Source: Nitrospinae bacterium CG11_big_fil_rev_8_21_14_0_20_45_15 (lineage in GTDB: Bacteria > Nitrospinota > Nitrospinia > Nitrospinales > VA-1). Taken from it: 64,000 bases of DNA. Positions within the stretch are counted from its first letter, which is position 1. The number at the start of each line of letters is the position of its first letter. The position numbers were made by a program, and so were the translations under genes. This document shows, one piece after another, positions 8,381 through 17,084 of this stretch. The notes under the pieces were generated by a model. The model was not told where the DNA came from, ran no database searches, and worked only from the letters and a program-made list of their open reading frames with translations. The stretch covers positions 188,438-252,437 of the forward strand of contig PCWG01000033.1 in assembly GCA_002787235.1 (NCBI GenBank), read 5' to 3'.

Positions 8381-10093
8381 ATGTCTGACATAGAAAGAGT
8401 CCTCGATAAGGAACTCCTGCTGAGAATCCGAACTATCATGATTCTCAGAGTGGTTCTATTGACAGGATTTTTGGTACTGGCACTGGTTTTCCAGAGAGAA
8501 GGCAGTTTCCCCGGTCCCATTGAACCCTTGAGTTTTGTATTGGGCAGTGCGTATTTTTTATCTGTTCTTTATGCGCTCCTGTATCTGTATTGCGAGAAAT
8601 TGCATTGGGTTGCTTCGATCCAGGCCAGTGGCGACTTGCTGGTTGTTGGTGGATTGATCTATGCCAGCGGCGGGATTGACAGCCCGCTTTCCTTCCTTTA
8701 TTTATTCGTCATCATTGCTACCAGCGTGGTATTGCCGCGTGCGGCCTGTTATATGGTCGCCGCTGGAGCCAGCATCATTTATGGCTTGTTGGTTGATTTG
8801 CAATATTTCAATGTGTTGGAACCCGTATCCTTGTTTAGAGAGTCGCATGTCAGCTTCGAGAGTGGTTATGGATTTTATATCATCACGCTCAACGTGGCTT
8901 CTTATTATGCGGTAGCGTATCTCGCTGGAATACTGGCGCACCGTCTCAGACTCATAAAAGAAGAACTGGCACTCAAGAATATTGATCTGGAAGAGCTACA
9001 GGCTTTCAATCGAAACATCATACAAAATATGGGAAACGGTCTGTTCACGACCAACTTCCAGGGCCGAGTCACTTCCATCAATCGTGCCGGAGAAGAAACA
9101 GCAGGTGCCACGCAAAGAGAAATTTTAGGTCGAGCTTGTTATGAAATTTTCCCGCTCCCCAGTTTGCGGCGTTTGATCGAGGCACCGGATGAATGCATTT
9201 TCCCGGAAGAGTTGTCGGGGCAATGTCAACGAATGGATGGGAAGCTTATATGGATTCGAATGACGATCAGCCATTTGGAGAGCCGTGATTCGATCGATGA
9301 GAGTCGTGGTTATATCGTCGTGTTTGAAGATCACACGGCAATGAAGCAAATGCAGGAAAAGATTTCGCAGGACGAACAAATGGCCGCGGTAGGTCGCATG
9401 TCGGCAGGATTGGCGCACGAAATCAGAAATCCATTGGCATCTCTCAGTGGTTCGATTCAGGTCATGCAGAAAGGTTTGCACTTGAATCCCACATATAAAA
9501 AGCTCATGGATATTGTCTTGCGAGAGACTGAAAGATTGAATGCCATTGTTTCTGATTTTCTAAATTACTCGCAACCCTCGAAAAACAGGAAGTCTGAAGT
9601 GGATATGACTTCTCTGGTTCAGGATGTTGTTACTTTGATGAAAAACAGTTCCGACTATCAGCCCTCAATAAGAATTGAACTGGAAAGTCCGGAGTCTGCA
9701 TTGTGGGCTCTTGCAGACGATCAGCAGATCCGGCAGGTATTGTGGAATTTATGCCGCAACGGAATCCAGGCGATGGAAGGTGACGGGATTTTGAAAGTCG
9801 CCCTCCGCTGGATATCAAAATCTGACAAAACAAATAAATTGGGTGAAGGAGCAATGATTGAAGTGGTAGATACCGGTTGCGGTATTTCAGAGGAACAGAT
9901 GAAAACCATTTTCGATCCCTTTTTCACGACCAAAGAGGATGGTGTGGGATTGGGGCTTGCCACGGTTTACCAAATCATTCATCAAAATGGCGGAACCATC
10001 AACGTGAAAAGTGAGGTGGGCAAGGGCACCAAGTTCAGCATTTTTCTTCCTCTTGAAGGGGTGAAGCCCAATCTGGTAACTCAAAGCAAATGA
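8381..10093 (+). CDS. PilS-like membrane sensor histidine kinase
   Basis: The 570-residue protein has about six N-terminal membrane spans (residues 20-190, few loops), the arrangement of PilS. A PAS domain follows (about 205-320), then HisKA with the phospho-acceptor His346 in G-L-A-H-E-I-R-N-P-L-A-S-L, and a HATPase_c domain with N-box L-W-N-L-C-R-N-G-I-Q-A-M, G1 D-T-G-C-G-I and G2 G-V-G-L-G-L-A. PilS phosphorylates the sigma-54 activator PilR to control pilin expression. PilR is normally the next gene but here the following gene is on the other strand, so the partner must lie elsewhere. Confidence 0.85.
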   Translation: MSDIERVLDKELLLRIRTIMILRVVLLTGFLVLALVFQREGSFPGPIEPLSFVLGSAYFLSVLYALLYLYCEKLHWVASIQASGDLLVVGGLIYASGGIDSPLSFLYLFVIIATSVVLPRAACYMVAAGASIIYGLLVDLQYFNVLEPVSLFRESHVSFESGYGFYIITLNVASYYAVAYLAGILAHRLRLIKEELALKNIDLEELQAFNRNIIQNMGNGLFTTNFQGRVTSINRAGEETAGATQREILGRACYEIFPLPSLRRLIEAPDECIFPEELSGQCQRMDGKLIWIRMTISHLESRDSIDESRGYIVVFEDHTAMKQMQEKISQDEQMAAVGRMSAGLAHEIRNPLASLSGSIQVMQKGLHLNPTYKKLMDIVLRETERLNAIVSDFLNYSQPSKNRKSEVDMTSLVQDVVTLMKNSSDYQPSIRIELESPESALWALADDQQIRQVLWNLCRNGIQAMEGDGILKVALRWISKSDKTNKLGEGAMIEVVDTGCGISEEQMKTIFDPFFTTKEDGVGLGLATVYQIIHQNGGTINVKSEVGKGTKFSIFLPLEGVKPNLVTQSK

Positions 10094-10097
10094 GCGA

Positions 10098-10123
10098 GGC
10101 TGACTCCTTTAGACAAGTCAGCC
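10098..10123. terminator. Hairpin between convergent genes
   Basis: Perfect eight-base arms GGCTGACT and AGTCAGCC enclose a ten-base loop between the ends of two convergent genes. The T run after it is weak on both strands, so termination is plausible but not certain. Confidence 0.45.
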
Positions 10124-10143
10124 CGTGTCATAAATTTTCAAAC

Positions 10144-11154
10144 TTACGCTTCTGTTACCGACTCTCCACGTGTCCAACCGGGTACGAGTGAGCGTGGTTT
10201 TTTGTTGTCCAATGCGTCGAGGACATTATCGACGACCAGCAGAGCCATTTTGTTGCGGGTTTCCACACTGGCACTGCCTATGTGCGGCAGGAGCATCAGA
10301 TTTTCCAGCTCGGTCATTCCCTCCGTCAAAGCCGGTTCGTCTTCATACACGTCGAGGGCCGCTCCAGCGATTTGACCCGACTTCAACGCCGTCAACAGAG
10401 CCTTGTCGTCCACCACCTTGCCGCGTGCGGTGTGGATGAGGTAAGCAGAGTTTTTCATTATCCCAAACTCTTTTTCTCCGATCAGGTAACGGGTTTCTTC
10501 TGTCAAGGGAACGTGGAGGGTTATGAAGTCGGATTCGCGCAAGAGTTGATCCAACCCCACATACTCAGCCCGCAAGCTACGCTCAGTCGCCGAAGGCAGC
10601 GGATTTCTTTGATGATATAGCACGCGCATATTGAAACCCAGAGCACGACGGGCGACAGCGCGCCCGATCTCGCCGCAACCGACCACTCCCAATGTTTTGC
10701 CGTAAACGTCGGTGCCTAGAAACAGGTCGGATTTCCATCCCTTGAACTTATTGTCACGAGTGAAACGTTCTGAAGGAACAATGCGTCGGGCTGTTCCCAG
10801 TAGCATCGCCCAGGTCAAATCGGCTGTGGTTTCGTGTAATACGCCGGGAGTGTTGGTCACCCAGATGTTTTTGGATGCTGAATGGTTCACGTCGATATTG
10901 TTAAATCCGGCACCATAATTTGCGATCAGCTTTAAGTTTTTTCCTTTATCAATAATGTCCGAGTCGATTTTATCCGATAGAAAGGTAACGAGAGCATCAC
11001 TTCCTTCCGCAAGTTGCGATAAAGTCTCCGATGAGGGAGGCATATCGGTCTGATTGGTTTGCAATTGACATCGGGATTTGAGTTTTTCCAGAGCGATTTC
11101 TGGAAAACGATTGGTAATGGATACGACAGGCTTCAATTTGACCTCGCTAGGCAA
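10144..11154 (-). CDS. D-isomer-specific 2-hydroxyacid dehydrogenase (glyoxylate/hydroxypyruvate reductase type)
   Basis: The 336-residue protein has the two-domain layout of NAD(P)-dependent D-2-hydroxyacid dehydrogenases. The dinucleotide-binding motif is G-V-V-G-C-G-E-I-G-R-A-V (about residues 157-168). The substrate-binding/catalytic residues are in A-N-Y-G-A-G-F-N-N-I-D, H-T-A-R-G-K-V-V-D-D (Arg), A-L-D-V-Y-E-D-E-P (Glu) and L-L-P-H-I-G-S-A (His). The Y-H-Q-R-N phrase after the Rossmann loop is of the type that fits NADPH use in GyaR/GhrB-like enzymes. Likely reactions are glyoxylate to glycolate or hydroxypyruvate to glycerate; the exact substrate is not shown. It is a single gene, divergent from the radical SAM gene. 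Confidence 0.9.
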   Translation of the reverse strand: MPSEVKLKPVVSITNRFPEIALEKLKSRCQLQTNQTDMPPSSETLSQLAEGSDALVTFLSDKIDSDIIDKGKNLKLIANYGAGFNNIDVNHSASKNIWVTNTPGVLHETTADLTWAMLLGTARRIVPSERFTRDNKFKGWKSDLFLGTDVYGKTLGVVGCGEIGRAVARRALGFNMRVLYHQRNPLPSATERSLRAEYVGLDQLLRESDFITLHVPLTEETRYLIGEKEFGIMKNSAYLIHTARGKVVDDKALLTALKSGQIAGAALDVYEDEPALTEGMTELENLMLLPHIGSASVETRNKMALLVVDNVLDALDNKKPRSLVPGWTRGESVTEA

Positions 11155-11209
11155 TGGTTATTGTGAGATATTAAAAGAGCCATTTTAAGATTTATCTGGC
11201 CATAATCCC

Positions 11210-12646
11210 ATGAAAATTTTATTTTTAGTTCCACCTGAAATTCTACCGCTGGAATCATCCGTCCCCAAAGCTCTGGAAGGGGGGAAGGGTTATTATCCCA
11301 AGCTCGGCCTATTGTACGTTGCGGCCTACTACGAGCGCGCTACGGGAAATCGTCCGGTCTTCATTGATTGCCCGCCTGAAGGTGTGAATGAGGAAACTCT
11401 GTTAAAGCGTTTTCGTGAAATCAAGCCCGACATGGTGGCCATGAGCATCATGACCTTCAATCTCCTCGATGCTCTGTACACGGCAGATAAATTGAAGCAG
11501 GCGGACCCGAATGTAAAAATTTGTCTGGGTGGCCCCCACGTCAATCTCTATCCCGCAGAAACGTTGAAACAAAACGCTGTGGATTATGTTGTCTTTGGTG
11601 AAGGTGAAAAAATATTCACGCGTTTGATGACAACACTGGATGCCTGTGGACACGCTCCTGAAAAGCTGAAAACCATTCATGGACTGGGTTGGATGAATGA
11701 TGGGAAAGTGTACGTCAACGGTGCAGAAACGGAACTGGTGGAACTCGACGACCTGCCATTTCCCGCACGGCATCTTGTTGATATCAAGCAATACAACCAT
11801 CTCATCAGCGAAGGCAGGCAGTTTTTCACCATTCAGGCGACACGAGGATGCCCGGCGGCTTGCTCCTTCTGCGATATTCGCAAAACGCAGTTCCGGTGCC
11901 GTTCGCCTGAAAATGTCGTGCGTGAGGTTGAAGAGCTGGTAGAGCAGGGGGTAGACGATTTGTTCTTTGTCGATGACACCATCACCATTGATAAGAAAAA
12001 TCTCATGCAGACTCTGGAGCTGATGATCAAACGCGGAGTGAAGATCAATTATAAAATTTCGGCCCGTGTGGATACCATCCATCCCGAACTCCTCGCACTG
12101 CTCAAACGTTCCGGCTGTTACCGCATTCATTTCGGCATCGAGTCGGCGAGCCCGCGTCATTTGAAATACCTGCAAAAAGGCCAGACACCCGAAAAGACAA
12201 AACGCGCCTGTCAATGGACGCGCGAAGCGGGGATCGGTTTTTTTGCTTATATGATGATCGGTATCCCGCACGAAACACGGGAAGATATGATGGAGACGGT
12301 GGAATTTGCCAAAAGCATCAAACCTGATTACGCACAATTTTCAATTTGCACGCCTTACCCGAAAACGGAATTGTATTTTCAAATGTTGGGAGAAGGTATT
12401 CTGGATGAAGATTATTGGCAGAGATTTGCTGAAGCTCCCAGCCCCGATTTTAAAATCAAATTCTGGAACAAGGATTTTACAGAAGCTCAACTGCGAGAAT
12501 TGCAAGACGAATGTCATAGCCGATTCTATCGCAGTCCTGCCTACATCATGAAACAGATCACCAAAGTCAAATCCTGGTCTGACTTTACCGCCAAGGCGCG
12601 CATGGGAACCAAAATCCTCACCAGCCGCTTGATGAGTTCGCGCTGA
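11210..12646 (+). CDS. B12-binding domain radical SAM protein
   Basis: This 478-residue protein has an N-terminal cobalamin-binding Rossmann domain (about residues 1-150, with V-C/L-G-G-P-H-V and the K-x-D-M-V-A-M-S phrase). A radical SAM core follows whose Cys-x3-Cys-x2-Cys cluster lies in T-R-G-C-P-A-A-C-S-F-C-D (about residues 216-227). The F-V-D-D-T and H-F-G-I-E-S-A strands are those of the family. Such enzymes perform methylations and rearrangements in cofactor, lipid (hopanoid HpnJ-type) or pigment (BchE-type) synthesis. The substrate cannot be set from sequence alone, and the gene has no telling neighbours. Confidence 0.9.
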   Translation: MKILFLVPPEILPLESSVPKALEGGKGYYPKLGLLYVAAYYERATGNRPVFIDCPPEGVNEETLLKRFREIKPDMVAMSIMTFNLLDALYTADKLKQADPNVKICLGGPHVNLYPAETLKQNAVDYVVFGEGEKIFTRLMTTLDACGHAPEKLKTIHGLGWMNDGKVYVNGAETELVELDDLPFPARHLVDIKQYNHLISEGRQFFTIQATRGCPAACSFCDIRKTQFRCRSPENVVREVEELVEQGVDDLFFVDDTITIDKKNLMQTLELMIKRGVKINYKISARVDTIHPELLALLKRSGCYRIHFGIESASPRHLKYLQKGQTPEKTKRACQWTREAGIGFFAYMMIGIPHETREDMMETVEFAKSIKPDYAQFSICTPYPKTELYFQMLGEGILDEDYWQRFAEAPSPDFKIKFWNKDFTEAQLRELQDECHSRFYRSPAYIMKQITKVKSWSDFTAKARMGTKILTSRLMSSR

Positions 12647-12961
12647 TTTTCGGATAGATCTAATCAAAAGAACACGAGTCCGAAAAATTATTTGAGTGGT
12701 TCAATCCTTCCGGCGGTCCACCTCCTTCGCGGATGGAGAGTATAAAATCTTTCGTGCCGCTAGCACTTGCAATCCGATTAAGTCAAACTGAAGTCAAAAA
12801 AAATCCTTACCCTCTTTACCCCCTTTAGAGGATGTAAACAGGGCAAGGATTGCATTTACAAAATACCATTCCTTTCAATTTAAGGAGTTGATAGATACTG
12901 ACAATGTCGGACGATACTTACTCCAAGGTCGCGGCAAGCTGATCCAGACATAAGTACTCCA
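12647..12961. other. Intergenic region between convergent genes
   Basis: No gene is seen. Apart from the terminator at 12796-12852 the stretch holds only low-information sequence. Confidence 0.5.
12796..12852 (-). terminator. Probable terminator of the SbtA gene
   Basis: Arms at 12802-12812 and 12841-12851 (AATCCTTACCC and GGGCAAGGATT) pair with one mismatch around a long, partly structured loop. On the minus strand the stem is followed by a run of T (plus-strand A run 12796-12803). It is about 110 bases past the SbtA stop. Confidence 0.6.
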
Positions 12962-13978
12962 TCAAATCACCGCCATATGATTGGCAATCCAAAGATAAAT
13001 TGGGATACCAAACGCGATATTAAAAGGAAATGTGATTCCCAAGGATGCGGTGAGATATAAAGATGGATTGGCTTCGGGCAAGGACACTCGCATGGCCGCT
13101 GGTGCTGCAATGTAAGAAGCACTGGCCGCCATAACACCCATTAATGTCATCCCTCCGATTGAGAGCCCAGTCACCTGTCCAACCATAACACCGAGAAAAC
13201 CGCTGATAAGTGGAATCAGAATCCCAAAGAAAACGAGAAACACTCCTACATGTTTGATTTCCATCAGACGCCTTCCAGCAACAAGTCCCATTTCAAGCAT
13301 AAAAATACACAAAATGCCTTTGAAAGGTGCCCCAAAAAATGCCTCAGTGACATGGATTCCATCTTCCCCGGAAATAAAACCGATAACCAGCGATCCGGCC
13401 AGGATCAACGAACCTGTATTGGTTAAAGATTCATGCAGTGATGTCTTTAGCCAGGAATAGTCGTTAACATCAGATACCGTTGCATTTTCCCTTCGATCTT
13501 TCAGTTGAAGCGCGATTCTCGCCAGTAAAATTCCAGTTATGACACCAGTAGGCTCAAAAATAGCGAGAAACGCTGAAGTGTATCCTTCTGATGCAATATG
13601 TAGCTGGGAAAGAAATTGTGTTGCTGAGACAAATGTCACCGCACTTACAGAACCGTAGTGTCCGGCCACAGCCGCGGCATCATGAATATTAAACCCGCCC
13701 CACTTCCTGAGGATGTAATAACCGGCTATGGGAATTGATGTACCAAGAAAAAGGCATCCCATGACCGGCAAATAAATGGATAACAATCCGACGTGCTGAA
13801 TTTCCGCTCCACCTTTAAGACCAATCGCCGCCAACAAATAAAGGGTCAATCCAATATAAAGTGCATCTGGAATTTTCAGATCGGATTTAATAAGGGTGGC
13901 GAAAATTCCAAGAACAAAAAACAACGGCATGGGTGCTGTCAGGTTATATACAATGGCTTCAATCAGACTATGGTCCAT
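12962..13978 (-). CDS. SbtA-type sodium-dependent bicarbonate transporter
   Basis: The 338-residue protein is almost wholly hydrophobic with about ten membrane spans in two inverted halves, the size and pattern of the SbtA (formerly DUF897) family. Family phrases include L-F-F-V-L-G near the start, L-K-G-G-A-E-I, H-Y-G-S-V-S-A-V-T-F in the first half and A-A-S-A-S-Y-I-A-A-P-A-A-M-R in the second. SbtA imports HCO3- with Na+ and feeds carbon fixation in cyanobacteria; homologues occur in other autotrophs and heterotrophs. The PII-like regulator SbtB, often the next gene, is absent here. Confidence 0.9.
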   Translation of the reverse strand: MDHSLIEAIVYNLTAPMPLFFVLGIFATLIKSDLKIPDALYIGLTLYLLAAIGLKGGAEIQHVGLLSIYLPVMGCLFLGTSIPIAGYYILRKWGGFNIHDAAAVAGHYGSVSAVTFVSATQFLSQLHIASEGYTSAFLAIFEPTGVITGILLARIALQLKDRRENATVSDVNDYSWLKTSLHESLTNTGSLILAGSLVIGFISGEDGIHVTEAFFGAPFKGILCIFMLEMGLVAGRRLMEIKHVGVFLVFFGILIPLISGFLGVMVGQVTGLSIGGMTLMGVMAASASYIAAPAAMRVSLPEANPSLYLTASLGITFPFNIAFGIPIYLWIANHMAVI

Positions 13979-14612
13979 ATCCTACCTCCAAAATATTAGT
14001 TTTTTTATAGCTCAGGCAAATATTAATGGAACCAAATTCCCAAGAATTGCCTTTGCTTTTTTAGTTTTAGAAAGTCTTACTTTAATTTTTCCGATACCTC
14101 TGTTTTACAATAATAAGATATGGAATCTGCTTGAAAAAACCTATTGCAGTAATCATTAGTTTTCGCTAGAGCTTCTAGGAATTTCGTGTAGGAATTGGAC
14201 TACAATAAAGCGGGCGTGGGTTAAAACCCATAATGTGCAGATCTGGGCAAGACTTAGGAAAAGTGGACTGGCAAAGAGTCTGTGATCTAATTTGCAGGTT
14301 CTGAGCAGACTTTTTCCCGATAGGATAAAATATTAAATAGTTACCGTGTGGTTTGGGAGTTCAATGAAGTTGGACAGTTTCAAAGGTATTTGCCAGTACA
14401 TGCGTAGTCTTTTGTTGAGACCGTCTTTTATGAATTGAGAATTCAACAATTTGCTTCCGCCCTTCATTTATATTTCAGGTTGCCAAAAGAAGCATTTGAT
14501 TTCCGGCCACGTAAAGACAGAGATGCCTGTTCAAATATTATTGATGTGTATTATCGATGTGATGGAATTTGTTTCGGAGGGGGTTCGAATTTATTCCCAA
14601 GGCCTCCGCCGT
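13979..14612. other. 634-bp intergenic region, no gene seen
   Basis: The left part is the upstream region of the SbtA gene (minus strand). A small palindrome TGGGTTAAAACCCA lies at 14217-14230. Short open frames here have neither ribosome-binding sites nor recognisable sequence. Confidence 0.45.
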
Positions 14613-15416
14613 TTATTCCGCAGAGAATCTAACGTGGTAGCCCGTGTATTTGCGCAGATTGATGACACGATCCTCGAAGATCAGATACTGGCCCTTGATG
14701 CCGGTCAAGCGAGCTGTAAATTCTGGGATCTTGTCGAGATTGTGGCTGGTGATTTTTGGCGGAACGGATTCGATGGGGTAACGGAGGGTTTTTATTTCCT
14801 CATTCTTTAATACGTATTGTTGCAAGCCTTCGGGGATTTCCAAAAGTGCCTTGTCGCGCGCAGTTTTCAAATCGATTGCTTCCGCTTCCCCCTTCAGCAT
14901 TTTTCTCCAGTCGGTTTTATCGCTCATGGTTTTTGCCAAAGCTATTTCTATTTCACCAGACAAGCGTCGTTGCGGAACTTTGGCGATGATCACCGCTTGA
15001 AAAGCACCCTGGTCGATCCAGCGATCGGGAATATTTTTATGATGGGTGATGCCGACTTTGACACCGGATGTTTGTGAAAGGTAAACGAAATGATCGCTGT
15101 TGCAACGTGTTCTGAAAAATTCCTGATCGGCCTCGTTACCAAATTCGTGCTGACAGGTTTCCGGTTTCACCGAACACATGGCGTTCTCTGGCAGATCGCG
15201 TGCGCAGGGAAAGCAGTAGCCTTGATCGTATGACTTTTTCGTTGCGCGACCGCAGTGGATGCAGGTGATTTTGCCGTCAAACTTCATGGTGACATTTTTA
15301 CCGATACAGGGCGATATCGCGATGGGTTGCTCGTCCAGACTGAGATAGTAATAGATGGGCGTTTGCACATCGTAGGTCATTTTTCTGAGTTGTCCTTGTG
15401 CTTGCATTAAGGTCAT
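14613..15416 (-). CDS. DUF2797 family protein with zinc-binding cysteines
   Basis: With the start at 15416 (AGGA just upstream, 13 bases after the stop of the small gene in front) the product has 267 residues. It shows two Cys-x2-Cys pairs of a treble-clef/ribbon type, in I-T-C-I-H-C-G-R and Y-C-F-P-C-A, then a further Cys cluster, and the Y-L-S/V-K-V-G-I-T-H phrase followed by R-W-I-D-Q-G-A, which is typical of DUF2797. The function of this family is unknown; the K-V-G-I-T-x2-x5-R-W-x-D-Q-G-A part resembles GIY-YIG nuclease-like folds, an inference only. A longer frame starting at 15488 would overlap the upstream gene and is not preferred. Confidence 0.8.
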   Translation of the reverse strand: MTLMQAQGQLRKMTYDVQTPIYYYLSLDEQPIAISPCIGKNVTMKFDGKITCIHCGRATKKSYDQGYCFPCARDLPENAMCSVKPETCQHEFGNEADQEFFRTRCNSDHFVYLSQTSGVKVGITHHKNIPDRWIDQGAFQAVIIAKVPQRRLSGEIEIALAKTMSDKTDWRKMLKGEAEAIDLKTARDKALLEIPEGLQQYVLKNEEIKTLRYPIESVPPKITSHNLDKIPEFTARLTGIKGQYLIFEDRVINLRKYTGYHVRFSAE

Positions 15417-15429
15417 TCCTGGATTGGAT

Positions 15430-15573
15430 TTACAATTGGTTTTTGTTTTTTTGTTTATTGGTAAAATAATAGAGAGCCCATAACGCAAAACTGGAACTTA
15501 AAATCAGAGTGAGCGCGTCGAAGACCATAAAAGCCAATAAAAGCAGGAAAAAATAAACCAGTATCGATTTCAT
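15430..15573 (-). CDS. Small membrane protein (47 residues)
   Basis: An ATG at 15573 is preceded by TGAGGTG eight bases upstream, an excellent ribosome-binding site. It opens a 47-residue frame ending at TAA 15430-15432. The protein has a hydrophobic stretch from residue 3 to about 38 broken by one Asp at residue 19, then a basic tail rich in Lys, Gln and Asn, so one or two membrane passes with the tail in the cytoplasm are expected. It stops 13 bases before the DUF2797 start, so the two form an operon. No family recognised. Confidence 0.6.
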   Translation of the reverse strand: MKSILVYFFLLLLAFMVFDALTLILSSSFALWALYYFTNKQKNKNQL

Positions 15574-15623
15574 TTTGCCAACACCTCAGAGCTGAAACGA
15601 AATAAAAATCATCTCATCTATCA

Positions 15624-16343
15624 TCAGGGGCCCATGATGGAGAGCCAGTCCTGCAGGCTCGATATTGTGAGGTAGGAGTTGGTTCGCCTCACTTCGCCCA
15701 TCTCAGCAAAGCCTGTTGTGCCGCCGTAGTTGTGGCCGGGATAGAGAATGGTATCGTTTGAAATTTTCGCAAGTCGTCGTGTGAGGGTATGATACAACTC
15801 CTCACTGTTGCCGCCGGGAAGGTCCACACGACCGCACCCTTGCAGGAACAGAGTGTCTCCGGCGAGCAGGGAGTCCTTCACTTTGAAGCATTGCGATCCC
15901 GGTGTGTGCCCCGGTGTGTGCATGAATTCAATATCGATCTCGCCGACTTTCATCGTGTCACCACCGTCCACTTGCTTCATATCCGAATCCGAAATTCCTG
16001 TGATTTGTTTGAGGCCCGCCGCTTCATGCTTGTTGACGTAAACAGGAACCGGACTCTTTTCCATCAATTCAGCCAGCCCCGTGATATTCATTCCGAATAT
16101 TTCTCCCCCGACATGATCGGGGTGATAATGCGTGACGAGAGCACCGGTCAAGGTCATATCGTCTTCAGCGACGAGATTTAGAATATCGGGGATGTCCCAT
16201 GCGGGATCGATCACCACGCATTCCTTGCTTTCGCGGTCGCCGATCAGATAGATAAAATTAGCCATTTGACGAGCCGAAGTGTTTCGCGCCCCAATATCCA
16301 CTCCAGAAAGAAGTTGTTTAAAGTAGATTCGGCTTTCGTTCAT
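15624..16343 (-). CDS. Metallo-beta-lactamase-fold hydrolase (glyoxalase II-like)
   Basis: The 239-residue protein has the metal-binding motif T-H-Y-H-P-D-H-V-G-G (residues about 91-100), the later H-T-P-G-H-T-P-G-S (second His site), A-G-D-T-L-F bridging Asp, and P-G-H-N-Y-G-G final His. These are the ligands of a dinuclear metal site. The phrase order resembles glyoxalase II and persulfide dioxygenase-like enzymes that hydrolyse thioesters or oxidise glutathione persulfide. The exact substrate is not decided by sequence. It lies about 50 bases upstream of the small membrane protein gene on the same strand and could share its transcript. Confidence 0.88.
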   Translation of the reverse strand: MNESRIYFKQLLSGVDIGARNTSARQMANFIYLIGDRESKECVVIDPAWDIPDILNLVAEDDMTLTGALVTHYHPDHVGGEIFGMNITGLAELMEKSPVPVYVNKHEAAGLKQITGISDSDMKQVDGGDTMKVGEIDIEFMHTPGHTPGSQCFKVKDSLLAGDTLFLQGCGRVDLPGGNSEELYHTLTRRLAKISNDTILYPGHNYGGTTGFAEMGEVRRTNSYLTISSLQDWLSIMGP

Positions 16344-16662
16344 TCAGGTGTCTCCTGTTTTTTTAAATTCTTGGATTAAACGGGCAAATGCAATGGTATG
16401 TTTCATTGAGAAACTAACAGGAACAACGATACCAGATTCAAGCTCTTATGAAAGCAGGTTTTTTGCAAAAAATGATTGTCCTGAAAAAGTATTTACTTTG
16501 GATTTTACGAGTTGAATGCGAGTCTTGTTGATCCTAGAATATAGGATGTCCATTGTATAATGTCGCAAAGTAAAAGAGCTTTCGTATTTTACGTGATATG
16601 CTGAGAGTCACTAGCGTTGTAGACACGCATATTGAATCCTTTATTTGTTATGGAGATTGACG
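16344..16662. other. Divergent promoter region
   Basis: 319 bases without a gene separate the hydrolase (minus) and the CBS gene (plus). The only signals seen are those listed at 16531-16561. Confidence 0.45.
16531..16561 (+). promoter_or_regulatory. Candidate promoter with operator-like palindrome for the CBS gene
   Basis: A perfect -10 hexamer TATAAT lies at 16556-16561. Nine bases upstream is an inverted repeat ATCCTA/TAGGAT (16531-16536 and 16542-16547), close to the -35 position, where no good -35 hexamer is seen. That layout suits a promoter controlled by a dimeric regulator. Confidence 0.4.
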
Positions 16663-17022
16663 ATGCAATTTATTCATGAGTTCATGAGTTCCCCTGTAAT
16701 CAGTCTTGATGCGCAGGCAACTGCTCAAGAGGCTAGCAAATTGATGTGTGACAAAAAAATCAGTTCGATTCTTGTTAAAGAGGGGAACGAATATGTTGGG
16801 ATCATTACAAAATCGGATCTGGTCAAAAAAATCGTTGCAGAAGGTCTGGATTCGAAAAGCACCCACATAGGTTCCATCATGTCCAAGCCCCTTTTGTCGT
16901 TGGAGCAATACACAAGGCGCGGTGAGGCTTACGAATATATGCGTGAGCACAAGATCAAACATTTAGTGGTGACCTTGGCAAACGAAGTGGTTGGAATCAT
17001 AACCGTTGAAAATATGGTTTGA
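16663..17022 (+). CDS. Two-CBS-domain protein
   Basis: From the ATG at 16663, which has GGAG nine bases upstream, the product is 119 residues and consists of a CBS pair only: the first contains S-S-P-V-I-S-L-D with I-S-S-I-L-V-K-E-G and G-I-I-T-K-S-D-L, the second M-S-K-P-L-L-S-L with I-K-H-L-V-V-T and G-I-I-T-V-E-N. Such small Bateman modules bind adenosyl nucleotides (AMP, ATP, SAM) and often act as energy or redox sensors. A TTG start at 16645 would add six residues but lacks a site. The antiporter gene on the opposite strand follows. Confidence 0.88.
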   Translation: MQFIHEFMSSPVISLDAQATAQEASKLMCDKKISSILVKEGNEYVGIITKSDLVKKIVAEGLDSKSTHIGSIMSKPLLSLEQYTRRGEAYEYMREHKIKHLVVTLANEVVGIITVENMV

Positions 17023-17084
17023 ACTATCCGTGGGGATGTTGCATTAAACCGTTCAATTCAAATTTTGGTGATTTGCTGATGTAG

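Noticed and set aside
14217-14230. TGGGTTAAAACCCA as an operator for SbtA
   Set aside because: It lies more than 200 bases from the SbtA start with no promoter boxes nearby; noted only as a palindrome.
14435-14810. Open frames on the plus strand over the DUF2797 3' end
   Set aside because: They are reverse-strand shadows of a better supported gene and lack initiation signals.
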